Origin: Taibaiella sp.
Lineage (GTDB): Bacteria > Bacteroidota > Bacteroidia > Chitinophagales > Chitinophagaceae
Assembly (NCBI GenBank): GCA_016786705.1
Contig: JAEUVV010000011.1
Span: forward strand, 212,622 to 276,621
DNA length: 64,000 bases
Direction of reading: 5' to 3'
The notes below the pieces were generated by a model that ran no database searches, was not told where the DNA came from, and saw only the letters and a list, made by a program, of their open reading frames with translations. Position 1 is the stretch's first letter. The number at the start of each line of letters is the position of its first letter. The translations under genes were made by a program, and so were the position numbers. This document shows positions 35,700 through 44,181 of this stretch, in pieces.

Positions 35700-37169
35700 A
35701 TGAAGACCATTCCGCAACATATCTCTATACAGGAGATCCCTGATTTTTTAAATACAACAATCGCGCTCTCAGAAGAGACTTTAAATAAAGTTAAAGCCAA
35801 CAGGGCTTTTTTAGATAAGAAGCTCAGTACCGGTCAAACCTATTATGGTATCAATACCGGGTTTGGCAGCCTGTGTAATGTACGCATCAGCGACGATCAG
35901 TTAAGCCAGTTACAGCAAAACCTGGTGTGCTCTCATGCCACAGGTTTCGGAGATGCCGTACCACAGGAGATCGTAAAGATAATGTTACTGCTCAAGATCA
36001 TCGGCCTGGGGCAAGGCTTCAGCGGTATTCATGAAGATACCATCAACAGGCTGGTATTTTTCTATAATGAAGCTATTTTACCGGTAGTGTATGACCAGGG
36101 TTCCCTGGGCGCTTCGGGCGACCTGGCACCACTGGCGCATTTAAGCCTGCCCCTGATCGGGCAAGGCCTTGTGTGGCATAAGGGGGAGCAAAAACAAAGT
36201 ATTGAGGTATTAAAAGCTTATAATCTTGAACCATTAACTCTAAAGGCAAAAGAAGGTTTGGCCTTGCTGAACGGTACGCAATTCATGAGTAGCTATGCCG
36301 TATATAATATGCTTGAAAGCCAAAAGCTGATGCAATGGGCAGATTATATTGCCGCAATGTCACTGGATGCTTTTGATGGTAAAATTGAACCTTTCTCGCA
36401 CCCGGTACATAGGGTAAGACCGCATAAAGGCCAGCTGGAAACAGCAGAAACGATAAGAACGCTACTTGAGGGAAGCGGTATACAGGCTATCCCTAAAGTG
36501 CAGGTTCAGGACCCCTACTCTTTCCGTTGTGTTCCGCAGGTACACGGTGCTACTAAAGACGCGGCGCGTAATATCCGCGACGTTTTCGAGATCGAGATCA
36601 ATTCGGTAACGGATAACCCGATCGTGTTTGAAGAAGAGGACCTGATCATCAGCGGAGGTAACTTCCATGGCCAGCCCCTGGCCCTGAACCTGGATTTCCT
36701 GGCGATCGCTATGGCAGAGTTAGGTAATATCTCTGAGCGCAGAACTTACTTATTGATCAGCGGCCAGAGAGCCCTCCCTCCTTTCCTGGCGAAAGACGCC
36801 GGACTGAACAGCGGCTTCATGATCGCTCAATATACGGCAGCAGCGATCGTAAGCCAGAGCAAACAGTATTGTACACCGGCCTCTGTGGACAGTATCGTGA
36901 GCAGTAACGGACAGGAAGACCACGTGAGCATGGGTGCGAACGCGGCTACTAAACTGAAGAAAGTAATTGATAACGTACGCCGGGTTCTGGCGGTTGAATT
37001 GATGGTAGCGGCACAGGCCCTGGAGTTCCGGCGCCCGAACAAATCGTCTGAAGCTATAGAAAAGCTGTTTGAAGCCTATAGAAGTGAAGTAGCGTTCTAT
37101 GATACGGATCGTTTCCTGCATGAGGATATGATCAAGTCTGAAAACTTCCTGAAATCTTATCAATTATAA
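35700..37169 (+). CDS. hutH: Histidine ammonia-lyase (aromatic amino acid lyase)
   Basis: Cytosolic MIO-dependent lyase that converts L-histidine to urocanate and ammonia; 489 residues. I use the ATG at 35700; an in-frame TTG at 35667 adds 11 residues that overlap the promoter. The Ala-Ser-Gly triad that forms the MIO cofactor is at 138-140 in GSLGASGDLAPL. The catalytic Tyr lies in TYYGINTGFG (48-57). The SH pair after NLVC (79) favours histidine over tyrosine or phenylalanine. No hutU, hutI or other hut genes are next to it, so the pathway is either split or the substrate differs. A 60-bp palindrome follows the stop. Confidence 0.93.
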   Translation: MKTIPQHISIQEIPDFLNTTIALSEETLNKVKANRAFLDKKLSTGQTYYGINTGFGSLCNVRISDDQLSQLQQNLVCSHATGFGDAVPQEIVKIMLLLKIIGLGQGFSGIHEDTINRLVFFYNEAILPVVYDQGSLGASGDLAPLAHLSLPLIGQGLVWHKGEQKQSIEVLKAYNLEPLTLKAKEGLALLNGTQFMSSYAVYNMLESQKLMQWADYIAAMSLDAFDGKIEPFSHPVHRVRPHKGQLETAETIRTLLEGSGIQAIPKVQVQDPYSFRCVPQVHGATKDAARNIRDVFEIEINSVTDNPIVFEEEDLIISGGNFHGQPLALNLDFLAIAMAELGNISERRTYLLISGQRALPPFLAKDAGLNSGFMIAQYTAAAIVSQSKQYCTPASVDSIVSSNGQEDHVSMGANAATKLKKVIDNVRRVLAVELMVAAQALEFRRPNKSSEAIEKLFEAYRSEVAFYDTDRFLHEDMIKSENFLKSYQL

Positions 37170-37189
37170 GCAGGCGCTACAAGTCTGCC

Positions 37190-37249
37190 CAATAATTAAT
37201 AACGATAAAGCCGGAGCGATCGCTCCGGCTTTATCGTTATTAATTATTG
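37190..37249. terminator. Perfect 60-bp palindrome, bidirectional terminator
   Basis: All 30 bases on each side of the centre (37219/37220) are complementary, with no loop. The GC core AAAGCCGGAGC/GCTCCGGCTTT is flanked by AT-rich arms, giving U tracts on both strands. It separates convergent hutH and the MoxR operon, and the last stop codon of that operon (37240-37242) lies inside it. Confidence 0.9.
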
Positions 37250-38247
37250 CGGATCACCTGGTTGCCTTTTGTCTTGAAGCGCAAAATGTCTTTCATGATA
37301 TTTTTATCATCAGGGTTAAAGAACTTCAGTTCGCTAACGACATCCGGGTTTTGCCGCACCTGCTCCGCCACTATTTCGTAAGCAATATCCCTGGTAAGGG
37401 TTCTGAGGCTTTCATCTTTCCTAAATTCAAGCTTCATCAGGTTCAGATAGACGCGTTTCTGTGCATCAGGCAACTCCTTATACTGTTGCCGGATAGCTTG
37501 CTGTAAGACTTTCATATCTGAAATATTGGCAAAATAATTATTCAGGCAATTGTAGCCGTCCCAATCGCTGCGCCAGCCTTTCAATAAATGTTCCTGGGCT
37601 TTTTCCGGCATATCCATCTTTTTCCGGTAGATCAAAGATGCTTTTACCATTTGCCGGTTGTGTACATAGTCGTCTATAACCATTTGGTAAAAATGATGCG
37701 CATTTTGCCGGTCATTTATTTTTAAATACAGGTCTCCTACTTTTTCTTTCTGGTCCAACTCCTGGTACAGGTTTATCGCCTTTTTGTAGTTTTTTGCCTT
37801 TTCGTAACATTGAGCGGCCTGCTCTTTGTTGTATAATTTTTTAAGATAAATGAATGCCGCTTCATTGTAGAGCCCACCATCAGCAAGGGTACCTGCGCCG
37901 CGATAATTATCCTGGAGTAAGTTCATATATACTTGCGCCGCCCCTTTATAGTTCCCTTCCTTAAGGTACTTTCGGGCCAGGTCTTCATAAGCCTGCCTTA
38001 CTTTATCAAACATACTGCTTTCCAGGTAAGCGGTACCGCCGCCGCTACTTGATGATTCCCCAGAACTACTGCTCAATGCGGTAATGATCAGCAAGATGAC
38101 AAAAGCAATAAAAAGAAATAAGAAGACCTGCCCAATGACAGACCCGATACTCTGGTGCCTTAACTGACTGAACAATGCAATAACTTTTATGAAGGCCAGG
38201 ATCAGGAAAGCAGCCATGAACTTGTCAACGAATTTTTGCTTAGCCAT
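37240..38247 (-). CDS. TPR membrane protein of the MoxR-vWA operon
   Basis: Last gene of the six-gene MoxR operon; 335 residues. Two hydrophobic segments (about 9-26 and 36-58) anchor the protein in the inner membrane, followed by a Ser/Gly linker (SSSSGESSSSGGG). A cytoplasmic or periplasmic helical TPR-like repeat region then runs from 78 to about 260 (KVRQAYEDLARKYLKEGNY, GLYNEAAFIYLKKLYNKEQA, KAINLYQELDQKEKVGDLY). Such repeats usually hold partners. It overlaps the upstream gene by 8 bases. I do not know a specific function. Confidence 0.8.
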   Translation of the reverse strand: MAKQKFVDKFMAAFLILAFIKVIALFSQLRHQSIGSVIGQVFLFLFIAFVILLIITALSSSSGESSSSGGGTAYLESSMFDKVRQAYEDLARKYLKEGNYKGAAQVYMNLLQDNYRGAGTLADGGLYNEAAFIYLKKLYNKEQAAQCYEKAKNYKKAINLYQELDQKEKVGDLYLKINDRQNAHHFYQMVIDDYVHNRQMVKASLIYRKKMDMPEKAQEHLLKGWRSDWDGYNCLNNYFANISDMKVLQQAIRQQYKELPDAQKRVYLNLMKLEFRKDESLRTLTRDIAYEIVAEQVRQNPDVVSELKFFNPDDKNIMKDILRFKTKGNQVIRNN

Positions 38248-39976
38248 CTTTATCTGATTTTAAAATTGTTTTATCGGAAGCCAGCAGGCGGTACATTAAG
38301 GCGGCCGCCGCCAGGAGGATTAACCCTACCAGCCAGTTATAGCCGTAACGATCAATCAAAGGATATAGTATATAAGCCAGCATACTCAATAGTGTAAGCA
38401 CCACAATAATTTTTGTACCTGCCGATAACTGCCGGCCGCCCATACTGATGGGTTTGCCTTTGATTACTTTAGTAAAAATAATCACTCCCAGCAGCAGGCC
38501 GGAGAGCAGAAGCAGGAGCCGGGCAAATGTACCCGGTGGCTTTGATGGTGTTTCGTACTCCGGAAACTCCGGGGCGCGGGTAATCAACGTATCTTGCGGT
38601 ACAGCGCGAAGACCATAGGCCAGTTCAAGGGAATCTCTTACCCAGGTCTTTTTCCTTTCCAAAGCCCGCTGGTACAATACTTTTTGGTCGCCGGGACTTT
38701 GATTTTGATGCTCCGGCAATTTTGCAATAGAATCCTTTATATGTCTGCTCATTCTTTTTTCCACCGTGGCAAGCTCCGTTTGCACTTTCTTCATCTTTTC
38801 CTTCCTCATCTTTTCATCACGCGCGGCAACTTTATCCGATACGCTTTTCATCTGCAGCTCCAACTCATCCATCTGTAAGCGCATGCTGTCTTTTAACGCT
38901 TTATTATGTTGCACTTCCCGGCTGCCATATTTATAAACAGCGGCCATGTATTTTGAGCGCAATGCAGTGGCTTCCTGCTCTAAAGTATCTTTACTTCCCG
39001 GCTTTTGTACCGTGTCTTTTTGCGGAACTGCCAATAGCTCTTTATACTGTTTATTTAAAGTTTTTACCTGCTCTGTAGCAGCACCTGGAAGCGGGCCAAC
39101 ACTTCTGTCTGCCCGGATCGGGTTATTGGTATCAAATAATCTTGCTATAAACAAAACAACAGCTAAACCAATCGCGATAAGCTTCAGATACTGCCATGCT
39201 GTTGAACCTGATGTGCCATTACCATGGCTCCTGCCAGATCCACTTCCACCAAACAAGGATTCTAACCAGCCGGACCGGAAGTTAAAGGACGCCCAGCCCT
39301 TATCTCTTGAAGTATTCATTACATCCAGGGGAATGCCCAGGGCTAAAGCCCGGTCCGGGTATTTCGCCAGGTATTGCAGGTATTTTTCGGCTTCTTTTTT
39401 ATTACCATTGAGTACTTTTTGTAAATTGAATGGAAGCTCTTTCATCCACGCTTCCTCCGTCTTTTGAGGCAACAGGGAATTGGCCACTTCTTCTTCATCC
39501 ATTTCTACAGAGAAGCTCCGTATCTTGTCCGGCACCTCAATGCCTTCAAGAGGCTGACGTAGCTGGAGCTCCGTTTCCGGTATATCTTCTATTAGCTCCA
39601 GCCAATCTATCGGCGCTTCCAGGTCCACAAAACCAAAATCCGGGTGCGCGATTATCCATCTTGCTTTAACAGCAGCTATATCTGTCGCTGTCAGCTGCGG
39701 ATACAGTGCTGCGTTCTCAGGTATAAAAAATTTATTATAGGCGCATTGAAAGCGTTTATGGTTACGCGTATCTTTAGGTAATGCTTTATTAAACACCAAT
39801 AAGCAACCATACAGCACATTCACCTGATCTGAAGGAACGGCATATGCTTCAATATCTTTTATGCTGATCTTTAAAGCCTCCAATTCGCGGAACCATAATT
39901 CCGGAGCAGTTCCTTTTACCAGGAGCGCTCTTCTTTCATATTTATTCCCCTTGGCCGGTTTAATCCTCAGTTCCAT
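38240..39976 (-). CDS. Membrane protein of the MoxR-vWA operon (possible bpX0-like N-terminus)
   Basis: 578 residues. The N-terminal about 180 residues (RRALLVKGTAPELWFRELEAL, VLYGCLLVFNKALPK, ARWIIAHPDFGFVD) form a conserved-looking soluble domain that may correspond to a bpX-type domain of MoxR-vWA systems; that match is from memory. A Gly/Ser-rich linker precedes one membrane segment (about 264-284), followed by a long charged coiled coil (about 300-440). Three more membrane segments follow, near 475-500, 512-535 and 540-565. The protein is likely the membrane anchor of the complex. It overlaps both neighbours (17 bases upstream, 8 downstream). Confidence 0.75.
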   Translation of the reverse strand: MELRIKPAKGNKYERRALLVKGTAPELWFRELEALKISIKDIEAYAVPSDQVNVLYGCLLVFNKALPKDTRNHKRFQCAYNKFFIPENAALYPQLTATDIAAVKARWIIAHPDFGFVDLEAPIDWLELIEDIPETELQLRQPLEGIEVPDKIRSFSVEMDEEEVANSLLPQKTEEAWMKELPFNLQKVLNGNKKEAEKYLQYLAKYPDRALALGIPLDVMNTSRDKGWASFNFRSGWLESLFGGSGSGRSHGNGTSGSTAWQYLKLIAIGLAVVLFIARLFDTNNPIRADRSVGPLPGAATEQVKTLNKQYKELLAVPQKDTVQKPGSKDTLEQEATALRSKYMAAVYKYGSREVQHNKALKDSMRLQMDELELQMKSVSDKVAARDEKMRKEKMKKVQTELATVEKRMSRHIKDSIAKLPEHQNQSPGDQKVLYQRALERKKTWVRDSLELAYGLRAVPQDTLITRAPEFPEYETPSKPPGTFARLLLLLSGLLLGVIIFTKVIKGKPISMGGRQLSAGTKIIVVLTLLSMLAYILYPLIDRYGYNWLVGLILLAAAALMYRLLASDKTILKSDKDG

Positions 39977-42341
39977 GTGCTACAATATGTTGAATAAACG
40001 GTTCGAGATAAGCTGCATACATTTCATTCAAAGACCTGGTAAATTGCTGCGTAAACTCCCGGATGTAATAGTCTGATCCGCCAAACTCGCCGGATGTAGC
40101 AATAGCCAGGTAGCCATACTCTGAACAGGGAATATAAAATTCAGGCAGTTTTTTATCCGCGCTATTAAAAATAAGCATGCCCCTTGCATCGGAAGTAATC
40201 TTGCTGCCTTCCCCGAAAGTAAACTGGTTGCGGTATTGTACGGCCTTTAGTTTAATAGCAAAATTATTTCTTCTCAGGGTCAGTGAATCATGTTCGGAGT
40301 TGCTCAATTCAAGGTGAGACAATACCAATCTATTGTGTTTATTAATACCTACAGTATGTACATTCTTCAATATTCTGGGCGCATAGTTCGGTGCATTATT
40401 TATCAGGTTTTTATGATGGGTAAGAGCTTCCGTAAATTCCCTACTAAATATTGCCGTTTCCAGAGGTCCTTTCCGGGCAGGAATTTTAAATACTTTATGT
40501 TCCTCCTCATGGTACAGGTAAAATGAATGTTCTATACTCATCAGCCTGTATTCCTCATCCAGTACAAAAAGAGAAGTATCATATTCCACATATTCTTTCG
40601 TAACCAGGTTGAGGGTAAATAATAGTTTTTTATCTGCCTGGTATTGGCATAAAACCAATTCCTGCTTGTCATTCCTGCCTAAAGCAAAACACCCTTTATG
40701 TTTAATAGAAATAGCTTCAAACAGCACTTCAAAACCCCTGTGCGTACGGTAAAGATCATGCCGGCTGGCACTGTTAGAGCGTTTGGCGACATAAGTTTTC
40801 AACAATTGCTTTTTGGTACTCAGCAAATAGTGGGTACCCTCAATAATGAAATAGGCGATCCTGTCTTTGGGCGCCGGGAAAAGCAAAGGATAATTCTTAG
40901 ATAACTCTTTTTTCTTTTCGGCCTTTTTATTGCTCTCATCTTTTCTTATCGGCGGACTGACCCAAAGCTCTTCCAGGGGCAGGACCATCTTTTGCAACTG
41001 CTTTTTGGTCCCTTTATTATAGGCGAAAATATTCAACTCACCGGCTAAGGAAGTTGTCACTATATATTTCAACTGGTCGCGATGCTCCTGTACTGCCTGT
41101 TGCATCGCAGCCACTTCCAGGTTCTCTTCATGGGTGAGTAAAAACACTTCCAGTGATTGATCTGCATGGGCTTCAAAGAAAGCATGCATAGCCCCGGACA
41201 CTTCCAATACAGGGCTCACCTGGTTTAAGCTTTCGATGACCTGCTGCACTTCATTTACTAAGGCTTCCCGAAAAGTTTCTCCCAGGATAAAGACTTTGCA
41301 AGTGGTATTGGCTTTAGGGTGTTTAACAATAGCCAATGCAGCAGCAAAGGCCAGTATTTTTGGCGTTCCCCAGTTCTTTAAAGAAGCATCGATGAGTAAA
41401 ACACGTTCGAAAATATTTTCCTCCGGCGGAATTTCTCTTTGGATATACAATGCTTCGTTATTAGCCACCCGGCTCAAAAACACTTCCTCTTCATTGGCGA
41501 ACTCTGAAAGGAGCATCCTGTGCAGCTCTCCTTTATTGGTCATATCCGAAATACCACCAATCGGTTGTTCCCCGGGAGAAAGGTGGCGCATCGGTATTTT
41601 CAGCCCGCTCCAGATTCTTTTGATCAGGCTGCCTACCTGGAAGGTCTTGGGCTCTTCAATCAACTGCTGGATAAAATCTTTATCCTCGTCTACCCCAACA
41701 GCTTCTTCAATTAGTTCTTCTTCCAATTCCGGCTCTGCCAGGATGCCCTCTACGGCTTTAATAATGGACCCGGTTGTCGGGAACTGCTTATCCAGCAAGG
41801 CCAGGAAACGGATGTCCCGCAAAACGACGGCCTCTGTTAGTGGTTTCTTCTGCGCGCATTCTGCCAGTTTATAAGGCCGTTTCGCCAGCTTGCGCAGTAA
41901 TATTTCTGAACTCCCCGGAGAATGCATATGATAGGTACTCTTCAATAAGGTCTGGAAAAGGATCACCCGGTTCTGACCCTGCTTGATATAGGAAGGTAAA
42001 GCTTCCAGCTTATGGATAAAGTCTGAAGCTTCTCTTATATAAGCTTCTATATATTCAAGTTTACTCTGTGGTAATTGCCTTATTATATCGAAGCATCCAT
42101 TATGCTCATATCTTTTCTGACACGCAGCAAGCATCATCAGGAACGAGCCAAAAGGTGGTAGTCCGTTTGGTTGCAGCAGATTCAGCAGCTCTTCAACGAG
42201 CACGCGATAGGCTATGGCCCCATAACCGGGCACACTCAATAAATTATTATCCGTATTCCCTTTGGCATCTGGTACATCTTCATCTGATTCCCATTGCCAG
42301 AAATAATCTTCATAGGATTGAAAATAGGCATTCAGTTCCAT
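39960..42341 (-). CDS. vWA-like plus beta-propeller-like protein of a MoxR ternary system
   Basis: 793 residues, no membrane segment. Residues 255-310 hold a highly typical lead-in (GGISDMTNKGELHRMLLSEF, NNEALYIQRE). Residues 311-440 form a von Willebrand A-like Rossmann domain (ERVLLIDASLKNWGTPKILA, TCKVFILGETF, LEVFLLTHEE). The metal site is degenerate: D318-x-S320 is present, but the second Ser of DxSxS is Lys322. The C-terminal about 330 residues are repeated beta segments (GCFALGRNDKQELVLCQY, KLLFTLNLVTKEYVEY), compatible with a beta-propeller. This matches MoxR-vWA-bpX proteins as I remember them. ATG and preceding stop overlap by one base. Confidence 0.8.
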   Translation of the reverse strand: MELNAYFQSYEDYFWQWESDEDVPDAKGNTDNNLLSVPGYGAIAYRVLVEELLNLLQPNGLPPFGSFLMMLAACQKRYEHNGCFDIIRQLPQSKLEYIEAYIREASDFIHKLEALPSYIKQGQNRVILFQTLLKSTYHMHSPGSSEILLRKLAKRPYKLAECAQKKPLTEAVVLRDIRFLALLDKQFPTTGSIIKAVEGILAEPELEEELIEEAVGVDEDKDFIQQLIEEPKTFQVGSLIKRIWSGLKIPMRHLSPGEQPIGGISDMTNKGELHRMLLSEFANEEEVFLSRVANNEALYIQREIPPEENIFERVLLIDASLKNWGTPKILAFAAALAIVKHPKANTTCKVFILGETFREALVNEVQQVIESLNQVSPVLEVSGAMHAFFEAHADQSLEVFLLTHEENLEVAAMQQAVQEHRDQLKYIVTTSLAGELNIFAYNKGTKKQLQKMVLPLEELWVSPPIRKDESNKKAEKKKELSKNYPLLFPAPKDRIAYFIIEGTHYLLSTKKQLLKTYVAKRSNSASRHDLYRTHRGFEVLFEAISIKHKGCFALGRNDKQELVLCQYQADKKLLFTLNLVTKEYVEYDTSLFVLDEEYRLMSIEHSFYLYHEEEHKVFKIPARKGPLETAIFSREFTEALTHHKNLINNAPNYAPRILKNVHTVGINKHNRLVLSHLELSNSEHDSLTLRRNNFAIKLKAVQYRNQFTFGEGSKITSDARGMLIFNSADKKLPEFYIPCSEYGYLAIATSGEFGGSDYYIREFTQQFTRSLNEMYAAYLEPFIQHIVAHGTED

Positions 42342-43075
42342 TAGTAAATATTTTCAGTCAGTCGAAATGAGCTTAAGGAGAGTTCCCTGAACATTGCTTT
42401 AGGAAGGGCTATATAGCTGCCATTTCGTTCCCACAGCAGCCACCTGCTTTGGTCGGGATTATATTTTTGCTGTAGCAATATACTTACATTGTTAAACTCA
42501 AAATCCCAACCGGATGGTAACAGATGCCCGTCTTTTTGCCAGTAGGATTGTCCCGGGAACGCCAGTAAGGGCGTACCTATTACCAAAGCATTTTCTCCTA
42601 CAACAGTCCACTTTAGTGGCGCCAGCTTAAAGGCCGGGGTATTAACTATCGTGTTCTTAATGGTTTTCATTTTTGCACACAAGGCAAAGGCAGGCTGTTC
42701 TTCTTCTTTCCGGATCAAACGGGCCGTGACTTTTTCGTGGATCCCAAAATAATTATGATTAAAATCAGGCCAGCTCAGCTGCAAGGCCTTCTCGACAGGA
42801 GACCATAGCAAAGCGGTGCGCATTCTCTGGGAAGGGACCAGCGCATTTCTTAAAAACAATAACCCATCCCGGAATACATACACGACCAAGCCTGGCAATT
42901 GTTTTATTTCAGGGGCATTAACCTGCTCTTCTGTAAAACCTTTGATCCATACTTTGTCTTCCTCTATTGCTACCTGGATATTACTCCAGCCCCGGATTGA
43001 TCCCAGCAAGTCTATGGCCTCATAAGGCAATTCTGCCCGGTAGTCGTTTAGACGGATTGCAGCATCGTTTGCCAT
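42341..43075 (-). CDS. bpX2-like protein of the MoxR-vWA operon
   Basis: 244 residues, soluble, no signal peptide. The C-terminal third carries PGQSYWQKDGHLLPSGWDFE, RWLLWERNGSYIALPKAMF and a closing SSFRLT, a set I associate with the bpX2-type domain found next to MoxR and vWA genes. The N-terminal part is less distinct. It overlaps the ATPase gene by 28 bases upstream and the vWA gene by one base downstream, so expression is tightly coupled. Its role is unknown; an accessory of the vWA partner is likely by position. Confidence 0.7.
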   Translation of the reverse strand: MANDAAIRLNDYRAELPYEAIDLLGSIRGWSNIQVAIEEDKVWIKGFTEEQVNAPEIKQLPGLVVYVFRDGLLFLRNALVPSQRMRTALLWSPVEKALQLSWPDFNHNYFGIHEKVTARLIRKEEEQPAFALCAKMKTIKNTIVNTPAFKLAPLKWTVVGENALVIGTPLLAFPGQSYWQKDGHLLPSGWDFEFNNVSILLQQKYNPDQSRWLLWERNGSYIALPKAMFRELSLSSFRLTENIY

Positions 43076-44181
43076 AACTTATCAATTTCTTCCTGTACAA
43101 ATTGCTTCTTTTCTCCCTGGCGGATCCAGTCACAACGCGTCTGTAAATAACGCAGTTTATCTTTGACCACATTTTGCTCCTCAAAACTGATCTGGGGCGT
43201 GTTCCATTTTTCCACCAAAGCTTTTACATCTTTCATGACTTCTTCCGGATCGGGTGCTTTCTGTTGCGTGGCCTGAGGATGGGCCTGCGGATGATCGTCA
43301 CTTTCAATCACCCGGTTAACAATGCCTTCGAGTATCTCTATCTGCTCCTCGGTGTCCCAGATGTGCTTCAGAATCCACAGGTCTGATTTCGTGGCTGCCG
43401 TTCTGCCACAGATCAGGGCACTCGCTGCTATCAGGTTCTGCAATTTCACCGCCCTGCGGTCTGATATCGCGATCCCTGTATTTCTCAGACTTATGATCGT
43501 ATTGAGGTATACCTCATAGATAGGGTTCAGGTCTACTGCCCGGCAACGGTCCTGCAATTGGCGGACCTCATCGGAGGTAATGCCGGGTATTTCCGTATCC
43601 GCAGTTTGCTCCAGTTTACGACCGGCAAGCAAGACCTGGTGGAGCAGGTCCGGCTGTACGTTCTCCACCATGACGCGGATCAGGAAGCGGTCAAACAGGG
43701 CATTCAGCGCTTCATCTTCAGGCAGCACATTACTGGCCCCCACAAACATCAGGGCCGGCAGCCGTTTCGACTCTTTACCTCTTTTGAACATTTTTTCGTT
43801 CAGCGCCATCAAAAGGGAGTTCAGGATCGCGGAATTCGCGTTAAAGATCTCATCCAGGAAAACCATCGCCGCCTCCGGCATCATACCTTCTGTGTTGGTA
43901 AGCAATTCCCCTTCTTTCAATTTACGGATATCAAAAGGGCCGAAAATCTCATTGGGCTCGGTAAAGCGGGTGAGCAGGTATTCAAAGTTTTTACCATCTT
44001 TTACGGTGCGGGCAAGCGTCCTGACGATAGCAGATTTTGCCGTTCCCGGGGGGCCATACAAAAAAGCGTTTTCTCTCGCGAGCAGGCATATGCCCAGCAG
44101 GTCAACGACATCGTTCTTGCCTACAAAAGTTTCTTTTACATAGGAAAGTACGGCATTTAATCGGGTGATATCGGGTGTCAT
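43048..44181 (-). CDS. MoxR-family AAA+ ATPase of a ternary MoxR-vWA system
   Basis: 377 residues. The AAA+ core has Walker A GPPGTAKS (43-50), Walker B VFLDE (107-111) followed by NANSAILNSLL, sensor GASN (148-151) and an arginine-finger candidate LFDRF (162-166). This closely follows MoxR/RavA ATPases, which work with vWA proteins as chaperone-like or remodelling machines. A C-terminal charged, His/Gln/Pro-containing linker and a helical end (DKLRYLQTRCDWI) are extra to the core. It overlaps its upstream neighbour by 4 bases and its downstream neighbour by 28. Confidence 0.93.
   Translation of the reverse strand: MTPDITRLNAVLSYVKETFVGKNDVVDLLGICLLARENAFLYGPPGTAKSAIVRTLARTVKDGKNFEYLLTRFTEPNEIFGPFDIRKLKEGELLTNTEGMMPEAAMVFLDEIFNANSAILNSLLMALNEKMFKRGKESKRLPALMFVGASNVLPEDEALNALFDRFLIRVMVENVQPDLLHQVLLAGRKLEQTADTEIPGITSDEVRQLQDRCRAVDLNPIYEVYLNTIISLRNTGIAISDRRAVKLQNLIAASALICGRTAATKSDLWILKHIWDTEEQIEILEGIVNRVIESDDHPQAHPQATQQKAPDPEEVMKDVKALVEKWNTPQISFEEQNVVKDKLRYLQTRCDWIRQGEKKQFVQEEIDKLWQTMLQSV

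Noticed and set aside
35700..37169. hutH as part of an aryl polyene or other secondary metabolite cluster
   Set aside because: No ketosynthase, acyl carrier protein or other such gene is near.
43558..44160. Two overlapping plus-strand ORFs opposite the MoxR gene
   Set aside because: Shadow frames of the ATPase.
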